From Methanosarcina vacuolata Z-761 (GTDB taxonomy: Archaea > Halobacteriota > Methanosarcinia > Methanosarcinales > Methanosarcinaceae), in NCBI RefSeq assembly GCF_000969905.1, contig NZ_CP009520.1, positions 3,534,001 through 3,598,000 of the forward strand: a DNA stretch of 64,000 bases, written 5' to 3'. This document shows positions 1-7,390 of this stretch, one piece after another. The notes under the pieces were generated by a model. That model did no database searches, was not told where the DNA came from, and was given only the letters and a program-made list of their open reading frames with translations. A program made the position numbers and the translations under genes. How positions within the stretch are numbered: the first letter of the stretch is position 1; each line of letters begins with the position of its first letter.

Positions 1-982
1 AGAGATATGGATTGAGAAGTACAGGCCTGTGCGGCTGGACCAGGTGGCGGGGCAGGAAGAAACAATCGAACGCCTGAAGTCCTATGTTGCAATGAAAAAT
101 CTTCCTCATCTGCTGTTTTCCGGGCCACCGGGAGTCGGAAAAACCGCCTCTGCAGTTTCGATTGCAAGAGAGATTTTCGGGGAAGACATGTGGCGTGAAA
201 ACTTTACCGAACTTAATGCGTCGGATGAGAGAGGAATTGACGTTGTCCGGACAAAGATCAAAAACTTCGCAAAAACTGCCCCTATGGGAGAAGCCGAATT
301 CAAGATTATCTTCCTGGATGAGGCCGATGCACTGACCTCAGATGCCCAATCTGCACTCAGGCGGACAATGGAGCGTTTCAGCAATAACTGCCGGTTTATC
401 CTATCCTGCAATTACTCTTCCAGGATTATCGAGCCTATCCAGTCCCGCTGTGCAGTCTTCAGGTTCAGGCGACTTTCCGAGGAGGCTATCAGGAAACGCC
501 TTGAATACATAGCTAAAGATCAGGGGCTGTCCGTTACTGAAGACGGATATGAAGCTCTTATTTACGTAGCCCAGGGAGATATGAGAAAAGCCGTGAATTC
601 ACTCCAGGCTGCTGCTTTCGTTGAGCCGAATAAATCTATATCCAGGGAAACAATCTATAGAACTACCGCAACCGCAAATCCGGAAGATATCAGAAACCTG
701 ATTGAAACTGCCCTGCGTGGAAACTTCAGGGCTGCTCGAAAGGAACTTAACAGATTGCTCTACGAAGAAGGGCTCTCTGGAGAAGATATAGTTGGACAGA
801 TTTACAGGGCAATCTCCGAAATGGATAACCGGATGATTCTGGACCTTGAGCTTTCTGAGAAGCGTATTGTTGAACTCGTAGACTTAATAGGTGAGATTGA
901 TTTCAGGCTCACGGAAGGAGCAACTGAAAAGATCCAGCTTGAAGCTTTACTCGCACATTTTGCGCTTTCTAGCTCAGATTAA
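1..982 (+). CDS. rfcS: Replication factor C small subunit, 5' end cut by window edge
   Basis: This is the AAA+ small subunit of the clamp loader that opens the PCNA ring onto primed DNA. The reading frame is open from base 2 (E-I-W-I-E-K-Y-R-P), so the real start is just off the left edge and the GTG at 29 is not the start. Visible motifs are Walker A GPPGVGKT (bases about 122-145), Walker B FLDEADAL, and the SRC box around bases 430-450 that carries the arginine finger. The C-terminal collar domain is complete, and the visible 325 or so residues fit the usual length of about 320-340. Identification is certain at family level. Confidence 0.96.
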   Translation, partial: EIWIEKYRPVRLDQVAGQEETIERLKSYVAMKNLPHLLFSGPPGVGKTASAVSIAREIFGEDMWRENFTELNASDERGIDVVRTKIKNFAKTAPMGEAEFKIIFLDEADALTSDAQSALRRTMERFSNNCRFILSCNYSSRIIEPIQSRCAVFRFRRLSEEAIRKRLEYIAKDQGLSVTEDGYEALIYVAQGDMRKAVNSLQAAAFVEPNKSISRETIYRTTATANPEDIRNLIETALRGNFRAARKELNRLLYEEGLSGEDIVGQIYRAISEMDNRMILDLELSEKRIVELVDLIGEIDFRLTEGATEKIQLEALLAHFALSSSD

Positions 983-1100
983 AGGTTTTAACGACTCGGA
1001 AAAATCTTCTCCCCACCAGGTATCTCTAGAACTGTTAAAATGGCTTGAATTCGGCCATTTTTAAAATATGAACATACGGAATTAATAAATTCTGATTACC

Positions 1101-1613
1101 ATGTCTGTTGAAATAACATTAGTAGAAATGTTGGGGTCTGTTCCCCACTGGCTTGCAGTTTTGATCATGGGAGCTATACCTATCTCTGAACTGAGAGCGG
1201 CAATCCCTGTTGCAATAGGCATCTATAAAATGAGCCCATTTGAGGCCTTCTTCTTCTCAGTGCTTGGAAACCTCCTTCCTGTAATTCCTCTTCTGCTCTT
1301 TCTTGAGCCGGTCTCAAACTATCTCAGACGTTACTCGATCTTTGATACTTTCTTCACCTGGCTCTTCTCAAAGACTCGCCGGAACCATACCGAGAGCTTT
1401 GAAAAGTACGGACTCCTTGCCCTAACCATCTTTGTAGCCATCCCCCTGCCGGCTACCGGGGCCTGGTCTGGCTGCGCAGCAGCATTTGTATTTGGGGTCA
1501 AGTTCAGGCATGCCTTACCTGCAATTGCTGCAGGAGTGATGATAGCAGGAATTATAGTAACGGCAGTTACTGTAACAGGAATAGGTCTCGTTGATATGAT
1601 AATGGGAGCATAA
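1101..1613 (+). CDS. Small integral membrane protein, COG2426 (putative small multidrug export) family
   Basis: The 170-residue protein is very hydrophobic, with about four to five membrane segments. The first is near residues 15-40 (GAIPISELRAAIPVAIGIY) and the last near residues 138-165. The signature ISELRAAIP and the paired IPLPATGAWSG loop match the family annotated as putative small multi-drug export protein (PF06695). The transport role is only an annotation tradition for this family, and no substrate is known. The ATG at 1101 follows an AT-rich stretch with no strong ribosome site. The gene stands alone between rfcS and a tandem-repeat spacer. Confidence 0.8.
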   Translation: MSVEITLVEMLGSVPHWLAVLIMGAIPISELRAAIPVAIGIYKMSPFEAFFFSVLGNLLPVIPLLLFLEPVSNYLRRYSIFDTFFTWLFSKTRRNHTESFEKYGLLALTIFVAIPLPATGAWSGCAAAFVFGVKFRHALPAIAAGVMIAGIIVTAVTVTGIGLVDMIMGA

Positions 1614-1689
1614 TTTCCCTTTTTATCAAAGATCTGCCCTGTAGAATCCCTAACCGCAACAAATCTGGAAAACGTAGCTGTATAATAGA

Positions 1690-1815
1690 GTCGCACGTAA
1701 AAAGTAATAGAGTTTCACGTAAAAAGTAATAGAATCTCACGTAAAAATTAAGAGAATTTCACGTAAAAAGTAATGGAGTTTCACGTAAAAAGTAATAGAA
1801 TCTCACGTAAAAATA
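1690..1815. repeat. 22-bp tandem repeat, about 6 copies
   Basis: The core CACGTAAAAA recurs at 1694, 1716, 1738, 1760, 1782 and 1804, an exact 22-bp period. The variable part reads like GTAATAGAGTTT. It lies in the spacer downstream of the membrane-protein gene and next to a terminator-like hairpin. No reading frame of interest runs through it. Function unknown. Confidence 0.9.
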
Positions 1816-1817
1816 GG

Positions 1818-1840
1818 AAAATGCTGGGTACCAGCATTTT
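1818..1840. terminator. Perfect hairpin between convergent genes
   Basis: AAAATGCTGG (1818-1827) pairs with CCAGCATTTT (1831-1840) around a 3-base loop, with T-rich sequence after it on the plus strand and A-rich sequence before it. It sits between the plus-strand membrane-protein gene and the minus-strand histone gene, so it may end transcription from both sides. Confidence 0.55.
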
Positions 1841-1911
1841 ATTTTCTGTTTCGTCCCGTAAAGTAAGATGATACCACTGGTGAATAGCGTTAATGGGTGG
1901 TCAGTCTTAGT

Positions 1912-2121
1912 TTACAGCATTTCTTTTGCTAATTTTATGTCTTCAGCTTTTACAGTTTTTCTACCTGCATGTTCTGCGAGTTTTATTGCTTCTCTTGAAA
2001 TCTCAAGTCCATATTCTTCCAGAATTTCTGTAAGGGCCATTCCTGCACTCTCACTAACTCTATGAGCACCTGCAGTTCTTATTAAACGCTCAATTGGTGC
2101 AAATGGTATTACTTTTGCCAT
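1912..2121 (-). CDS. Archaeal histone
   Basis: The product is a 69-residue histone-fold protein (HMf type) that wraps DNA as dimers. The sequence MAKVIPFAPIERLIRTAGAH begins helix 1. The rest shows the helix-loop-helix-loop-helix plan and ends KAEDIKLAKEML, where the charged pair of the final helix is typical. The ATG at 2121 was chosen over the one at 2133 because GGAGG lies six bases upstream of it on the minus strand. The gene is monocistronic. Confidence 0.95.
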   Translation of the reverse strand: MAKVIPFAPIERLIRTAGAHRVSESAGMALTEILEEYGLEISREAIKLAEHAGRKTVKAEDIKLAKEML

Positions 2122-2464
2122 ATTATCCTCCATTCTTCTTTATTTGTTAATATATATCCTTATAATTCCTGATTTTGTAATCAGATTCTATAAATAACTT
2201 TGCTTATGTTGGGGTTTTTACTTCCTTTCCAGCTTTTAATACCTTTTTCTCCTTTATTTTACTTTCCAGAGCCTCACTATTTGTTTTTTATTTATAGCAT
2301 AAATTACGCTTCGGAGACTCCTGTCCGTTTTGCTCGCTTCGCCTGCTCAAAAAGACTGATCCACCCAAGTACTGATGGGAGCACAGAAAATCGAAAATTT
2401 TGTGAGAGTTGTGATATGTAATTTCAATAACTATGCCCTGCGAGAGAGTTGCGGCTTTATAGCA

Positions 2465-2505
2465 ACCGTTGCGCCGGTTGATCACGCCGATAGGGTTAGG
2501 GGACA
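2465..2505. repeat. Dispersed repeat family A, unique block
   Basis: The block CCGTTGCGCCGGTT plus ATCACGCCGATAGGGTT recurs at about 36020-36058 with only a few differences. In both places it is followed by a GGTTTTCG(G/A)TCAA segment and TTTTTTGAAAAGG-type sequence. This marks 2425-2810 and 35970-36150 as two copies of one dispersed element. No coding signal is credible here. Confidence 0.75.
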
Positions 2506-2540
2506 AAGTTGTCAAATACAAATATTGGCTCATGGTTTTC

Positions 2541-2810
2541 GGTCAAGCCTTTTTTGAAAAGGGTTGCGGTCAAGCCTTTTTTGAAAAGGGTTGCGGTCAA
2601 GCCTTTTTTGAAAAGGGTTGCGGTCAAGCCTTTTTTGAAAAGGGTTGCGGTCAAGCCTTTTTTGAAAAGGGTTGCGGTCAAGCCTTTTTTGAAAAGGGTT
2701 GCGGTCAAGCCTTTTTTGAAAAAGGTTGCGGTCAAGCCTTTTTTGAAAAAGGTTGCGGTCAAGCCTTTTTTGAAAAGGGTTGCGGCCAAGCCTTTTTTGA
2801 AAAGGGTTGA
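2541..2810. repeat. 27-bp tandem repeat, 10 copies
   Basis: Ten units begin at 2541 and then every 27 bases to 2784. The unit contains TCAAGCCTTTTTTGAAAAGG followed by GTTGC, and copies differ at one or two bases. Because 27 is a multiple of three and the unit has no stop in several frames, long but meaningless frames (for example GQAFFEKGC repeated) run through both strands. The unit includes the self-complementary piece CCTTTTTTGAAAAGG. Confidence 0.95.
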
Positions 2811-2938
2811 GGGTTAAGAGAGGGGTGAATTATGGGGGAGAATAACTGTTTTAATTTACGGTTATTGGGTGGGGAGTAAACCCAGTTTAGATCTCTTTTT
2901 CGAAATCTTGATATGAGATTATCCGAATCTAAACAGAT

Positions 2939-3892
2939 ATGCTTTTACAGGAACTCCTTGGCATTAATGAAGACGTCTATTTTGTAGAGGAAAGCTATCT
3001 CGCCCAGAGGACTATTGAGCGTACACTTGATTATCTTAAAGGGGTCCGGAGGTTTGCAGAGGCAAGGAAGGTGCGGCTCCTGAGAGTTTACGAAGGGAAG
3101 TACACACTTGGGCTTTTTCTTTTTAATTCGGCAGACGAGGAAGTCCCTGTAGATTTCTGGTCGGTTTTTACGGGAGCTCTTGCAGGAGCTAGCTCTAAAA
3201 AGGATTTTGAAGCCATTACAGACTCTCTTTTTACTTTCAATGTCCCTGAAAAAGAAATTGAAGTTTCTTCGGAAACCTGGCGAGACGCCGTTAATGAGTA
3301 CTATTCGCTAATGCTTGTAAACCGGAATCTCTGCCCGGGCTGTGCGGTTAAATCCGAGTCTTACGGGAGTGTCTTTTCGGAAAATCGTGTGCAAAGGGTC
3401 GCAGAAATCTTCGATGTTCTTCAAAAAAAGGGGATTTACCCTGAAGGCAGGCTTCTTGAAGTCTGCTGTGGAAATGGGATGTCCACACTTGCCCTCTACA
3501 GACTTGGGCTTAACCCACTGACTGTAGAAATTAACAAATGTACAGTCTGCCAGGGGCTTGAACAGGGAGTTTTAAACCCTCGAAGAACGGTTGTAATGGA
3601 TGCAACGGCTCTTTCCAGATATTTCGAGCCGGGAAGTTTTGATGCCGTGATGGGATTTATGCTGGGGCTTGTCTATGAATTCAATAAAGAGCTCTGGATA
3701 AATATTGTAAGAGAGATGGCCTCGGTCGCAAATGAGGGTGCTCTCATGCTTTTTACAGTTAGCAGCAAGCCGGAGGCTGAAATTCTTGCCGGAACCCTTC
3801 TCAGGTCGGGAGTCAAAGGTGAGATCGTAGATAACACCGACTCTGAAGGGACTTACGATCAGTGGTTTTTTGTGGGAAGAAAACAAAAATAA
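2939..3892 (+). CDS. SAM-dependent methyltransferase-like protein
   Basis: The 317-residue protein has a Rossmann-type methyltransferase core in its second half. The SAM-binding motif I is LLEVCCGNGMSTLAL near residue 177, and an acidic residue follows the next strand (PLTVEINK). The first half is family-specific and includes a CPGC pair before the core. The substrate cannot be told from sequence. There is no strong ribosome site before the ATG at 2939. The gene is probably chromosomal core, with the integrase directly downstream. Confidence 0.6.
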   Translation: MLLQELLGINEDVYFVEESYLAQRTIERTLDYLKGVRRFAEARKVRLLRVYEGKYTLGLFLFNSADEEVPVDFWSVFTGALAGASSKKDFEAITDSLFTFNVPEKEIEVSSETWRDAVNEYYSLMLVNRNLCPGCAVKSESYGSVFSENRVQRVAEIFDVLQKKGIYPEGRLLEVCCGNGMSTLALYRLGLNPLTVEINKCTVCQGLEQGVLNPRRTVVMDATALSRYFEPGSFDAVMGFMLGLVYEFNKELWINIVREMASVANEGALMLFTVSSKPEAEILAGTLLRSGVKGEIVDNTDSEGTYDQWFFVGRKQK

Positions 3893-3934
3893 TGACCTAT
3901 ATTGTTTATCAGGCATGAACCCATTTATGTTAGC

Positions 3935-5071
3935 ATGAGTAACCAGAAGATCCTAAAGGACTATTTAAGAAAGTGCAAAGCCGATGGACTTAAAGAAGCA
4001 ACTATCAAAACGGCTGAAGTTACCCTTACACCATTTATTGATTGGTGTGATGACAAGGATCTACAAGCGTTTACACCCGATGATATATACGACTACCTGG
4101 ACTTTATAGACAATTACAAACGGACAACCAAAGCTGGTAAAGTCATAAAGTATTCCCCAAATACAAAACAGCGGATCAGGATCGTACTCAAGAAGTTTTT
4201 AAGTTACGTAAATCCTGATCTCGGAGCGGTCATTAAACTGCGAAAATTAAAGGATGGGAAAATCCCAGAGGACATACTAACACAAGACGAAATAGAGAAA
4301 CTTATCGAGGCTAGTAGAAGCACTAGGGATAGAGCCATTGTCGCTACTTTTTACGAAAGCGGGGCACGAAGAGGAGAATTATTGGAGGTACGATTAAAGC
4401 ACGTAACATTCGATGAGAAGGGTGCTGTACTGAATATTCAAAAAGGGAAAACAGGCAGTCGCCGCATTAGACTCGTTTTGGCTTCTCCTTATTTAAGGCA
4501 GTGGATAGAAACCCATCCTTTGAAAAATGACCCCGATGCTTACCTCTTTTGCTCTAACAAGTCACCATACAATGTTATTACTTATGTGGGATTGGCTAAA
4601 CAACTTCATGAAATCGCGAAAAGGGCAGGAATACAAAAACAAAGAGTGCATCCACATGCCTTCAGGCACGCAAGAGCAACCCATCTCGCAGAACTCTTGC
4701 CAGAACAACTTTTAAAAGAGTATTTGGGCTGGACTAAATCCTCTACAATGGCTAGTGTATACGTCCACCTCTCAGGCCGTGACATGGATAATGCAATACT
4801 GAAGCTTCATGGTATTGAGACCGACGACGCACCAAAAAAGCTAACAGTAAGTAAATGCCCCAGGTGCCGGGAAATCAACCCTGAAAATGCAGTATTTTGT
4901 CTAAGGTGCGGTTTACCACTCACACAGGAGGCGGCAATGACTGTCGAAACAACGAAAACAGAATACATGCAGGTTGCAGAGCTAGACGAAATACAGGAAA
5001 TGAAAAATGAGTTACAACAACAGCGTGAAGAGATCTCTAAACTAAAGGAAACGATAAAACACGGGAAATAA
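3935..5071 (+). CDS. Tyrosine recombinase / integrase with C-terminal zinc ribbon
   Basis: The product is a site-specific recombinase of the phage-integrase family, about 378 residues from the ATG at 3935 (an ATG at 3902 is also in frame). It has an N-terminal SAM-like core-binding domain. The catalytic domain shows the first Arg in YESGARRGELLE, the HxxR box in HPHAFRHARATH and the nucleophile Tyr in MASVYVHLSG. A zinc ribbon CPRC...CLRC and a short coiled coil follow. It marks the left side of an accessory block. No tRNA gene or matching attachment repeat was found beside it. Confidence 0.93.
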   Translation: MSNQKILKDYLRKCKADGLKEATIKTAEVTLTPFIDWCDDKDLQAFTPDDIYDYLDFIDNYKRTTKAGKVIKYSPNTKQRIRIVLKKFLSYVNPDLGAVIKLRKLKDGKIPEDILTQDEIEKLIEASRSTRDRAIVATFYESGARRGELLEVRLKHVTFDEKGAVLNIQKGKTGSRRIRLVLASPYLRQWIETHPLKNDPDAYLFCSNKSPYNVITYVGLAKQLHEIAKRAGIQKQRVHPHAFRHARATHLAELLPEQLLKEYLGWTKSSTMASVYVHLSGRDMDNAILKLHGIETDDAPKKLTVSKCPRCREINPENAVFCLRCGLPLTQEAAMTVETTKTEYMQVAELDEIQEMKNELQQQREEISKLKETIKHGK

Positions 5072-5105
5072 CTGCTTTAAAACAGATTTACAGGGCAGTT
5101 GAGGG

Positions 5106-6179
5106 TTAGTGAGTCTCTGTTTTCTCCCTCAATTTTTCGAAATACTGAATATAAAAATCGTCATATGCTTTGAGTTTAGAGAATAGGTCTATTTCCGGAT
5201 TCGCTTTATAATAAGCATGCATCTCTTTTGTTTTATTCACAAATTCTATTTCTTCAGGAGAAATAGTACCCTCATAAATGTCTTTCTCGACACAGAAATC
5301 AAACATTCTTTCAATCAGTACCGGACCTATGTAGAGTGGAAGCTTCATTTCGAACAGCTCACCTGACTTGTCCAACTGATAATAGTAAGACATAAGTTCT
5401 GAGTTTTCATCCTTTATTTTCTTTAGCCCTGCTGCAAACTCTGTCTTTATGATTTCTGTTATTGATATTTCTACTCTTTTAGAAATATTAAGCTGGGTTA
5501 TCAGCGTTTTTGATTCTTTGTCCTTTATTTTCTTTGCCTCGGTCTCAAGCACTGTCGTTAATATTTCTGCCTGGTTTGGAATATTCAGCTTTGTCATTAT
5601 TCTTTTCATCATTTCCGTGAACAGACCTACAGCGCCTCCTAGAAACATGTCTTCCAAAATCCTTTGCTCCCATTCAGGATAGTCCTTCCCCCATTTATCA
5701 AAATCATGCTTGTAAAGCTCGTAAGCTATGGTATCTACAGTTTCAGGGTAATATTTTATGCAAGTATCAAAAAATGAACTTGACAGGAAGAGTTGAATGC
5801 GAAATTTATTGGCCATAGGGGAATCTGGGTGAAGAAGAAAAAACCGTTTGAGAACGATCTTTAAAGTTTTTTCATATTTTTTCAGTTGTATTTCAGGGAA
5901 ATGAAGTCTGATGTTTTTTACATGTTCGATTTTCCCTATGTCCCAATTATTTGGTAATCCTGACTTCTTCGGTGGAACTTTCTCAATACACAAATAGGGC
6001 TCGTGTTGTAAATCTTTTAGATGTCTTTTCATGTTTCTTATATCGGTTATCCCATATTTTTTTTCTAAATGTTTTCTTATATATGGCTCTGGAACAGTAT
6101 CGTTCTGACCTATAATGAACTCGATTATTCCAGCCTTTACTTCATTTCGCTTTAGGTGATCACTTGCAGTTATCTCCAT
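5106..6179 (-). CDS. Hypothetical protein, helical, possible N-terminal winged helix
   Basis: I do not recognise this 357-residue protein. The first 70 residues (EPYIRKHLEKKYGITDIRNM and on) look like a winged-helix DNA-binding region. The rest is charged and helical, with no catalytic motif that I can see. It is convergent with the integrase, 34 bp away, which suggests it belongs to the same mobile element. No ribosome site precedes the ATG at 6179; a weak TATA-like CCATATAGC about 25 bases upstream would fit a leaderless mRNA. Confidence 0.7.
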   Translation of the reverse strand: MEITASDHLKRNEVKAGIIEFIIGQNDTVPEPYIRKHLEKKYGITDIRNMKRHLKDLQHEPYLCIEKVPPKKSGLPNNWDIGKIEHVKNIRLHFPEIQLKKYEKTLKIVLKRFFLLHPDSPMANKFRIQLFLSSSFFDTCIKYYPETVDTIAYELYKHDFDKWGKDYPEWEQRILEDMFLGGAVGLFTEMMKRIMTKLNIPNQAEILTTVLETEAKKIKDKESKTLITQLNISKRVEISITEIIKTEFAAGLKKIKDENSELMSYYYQLDKSGELFEMKLPLYIGPVLIERMFDFCVEKDIYEGTISPEEIEFVNKTKEMHAYYKANPEIDLFSKLKAYDDFYIQYFEKLREKTETH

Positions 6180-6224
6180 ACGTTCTAAAGTATGCTATAT
6201 GGTTTAATAGGTTTTGTACAGTTT

Positions 6225-6302
6225 TGAGAAATGACATAGGACCTAATTTTTGAGAAATGACATAGGACCTAATTTTTGAGAAATGACATAGGACCTAATT
6301 TT
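6225..6302. repeat. Three 26-bp direct repeats, iteron-like
   Basis: TGAGAAATGACATAGGACCT plus AATTTT is repeated at 6225, 6251 and 6277 with an exact 26-bp period and essentially no differences. The repeats lie between the divergently placed hypothetical gene and the replication operon, next to AT-rich DNA. They resemble plasmid iterons, so a replication origin is possible; this is inference from position. Confidence 0.8.
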
Positions 6303-6513
6303 CATCAAATACCACTTTTTATTATTTATAAAATAGTTACGGATTAATTATCGGTGATTAAAAGCGAAATTCAGTTTTGAAAATCGAAAAATCCAGAAAG
6401 TTAAGTATTCATTCCTAATATCGCTCCCAATTCGATGGGCAAAGAGCATGAAGTTCTCCAAGGGCAACTCCTTGAGAATAGAAGTGCAAGACAATTGCAA
6501 TTTAAGGGTTAAA

Positions 6514-6551
6514 CCGGTTCCACAAACCCGACAAGATTCTGAAGGAACCGG
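6514..6551 (+). promoter_or_regulatory. Inverted repeat in the leader of the replication operon
   Basis: CCGGTTCC (6514-6521) and GGAACCGG (6544-6551) form an 8-bp perfect stem with a 22-base loop. A smaller stem-loop using AAGG and CCTT lies at about 6455-6476. Both sit 40-140 bases before the first small gene of the replication operon, so a leader-RNA control element or a protein-binding site is possible. The rest of 6303-6590 holds no gene. Confidence 0.45.
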
Positions 6552-6590
6552 AACCGAAGCCCCAAGCTAACTAAAAGAAGAGGTATCGGT

Positions 6591-6752
6591 ATGAAAACAA
6601 TGACTTTAGAGAATAAAGACTTTGCCGCATGGGCAAAAGAAAAGTGCGCCCGTTATCCGGAAATCATAAAGTATATGCGAAATAGCTTTGACCCGTTGGA
6701 AAGGGCAATCGCGATCAGAATTATGAAAAACGCAGGAGTGGACCAGCTATGA
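6591..6752 (+). CDS. Small hypothetical protein of the integrated element
   Basis: This 53-residue protein begins MKTMTLENKDFAAWAKEKCA and ends MKNAGVDQL. GAGG lies eight bases before the ATG. Its stop overlaps the next start (ATGA at 6749-6752), so it is translationally coupled to the next gene and is likely real despite its size. It has no known domain and is mostly helical. Confidence 0.7.
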   Translation: MKTMTLENKDFAAWAKEKCARYPEIIKYMRNSFDPLERAIAIRIMKNAGVDQL

Positions 6753-7390
6753 CTCCTTCTCAGAATACTTCAAGAACGCTATCAGTAAAGAAAACTCTCT
6801 ATGCTCAGGAAATGAGTAACAAGGGAACTACAGATGGTCCACAAAGCAGAAGCCCCCCGAAAAATGGTTTGAAGTATATTCCCATGAAAACTGATCCAAT
6901 CCTGACCGCAGACTATCCATACGACTATAGGATGGAGCTGCTGGACAGATTTACTCAGGTTAGTGAACCCGATGAAAAACTCGTAAACGAGATGTTCCAA
7001 GCCTTTGAAACATTAATTGCAGTGGGAATTGGCGATGAAGTCTTCGTTAGGAGGTGCTACAAATGGCCCTACGAGCGAATACATGGGGGGAGGAGGTCAG
7101 TAATGACCACATTCTACGTAGACACGATCTCTTATGTTCGTGTAACTAAGGACCCTCATGGGAATGGTTTCAAAATCGTTCCACTGACGGCCGGCCAAGT
7201 TCGAGCTTCACGTCACTCCTCCAATTATGAGAGGGATCTGCGAGATCTCTATTGTGAAGTTACACTGAACAGGAACGCAGACGAACAGGTCGCAAATGAA
7301 CTTTTCCAAGAATTTGGGGCACTAATTGCAGTTAATTTCAAAAACGGCAGTTTCACTAGGAACGGCGGTTTCACCAGGAGGGGTACATAA
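6749..7390 (+). CDS. Hypothetical protein with an internal duplication
   Basis: The 213-residue protein has no family that I recognise. Two segments resemble each other: residues about 62-100 (LLDRFTQVSEPDEKLVNEMF and on to LIAVGIGDEVF) and about 165-203 (LRDLYCEVTLNRNADEQVAN and on to LIAVNFKNGSF). This points to an internal duplication of a roughly 40-residue helical module. It overlaps the gene before by four bases and the primase-helicase gene after by one base (TAATG), so the three form one operon. Confidence 0.65.
   Translation: MTPSQNTSRTLSVKKTLYAQEMSNKGTTDGPQSRSPPKNGLKYIPMKTDPILTADYPYDYRMELLDRFTQVSEPDEKLVNEMFQAFETLIAVGIGDEVFVRRCYKWPYERIHGGRRSVMTTFYVDTISYVRVTKDPHGNGFKIVPLTAGQVRASRHSSNYERDLRDLYCEVTLNRNADEQVANELFQEFGALIAVNFKNGSFTRNGGFTRRGT

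Noticed and set aside
2469-2817. Open frames of 97-113 codons on both strands across the 27-bp repeat
   Set aside because: The unit length is a multiple of three, so frames stay open without selection; the peptides are pure nonamer repeats with no ribosome site.
3860-3940. Attachment site beside the integrase
   Set aside because: No tRNA gene and no matching direct repeat was found at 9.7-10.5 kb or 21.9-22.3 kb by eye, so no att site is claimed.
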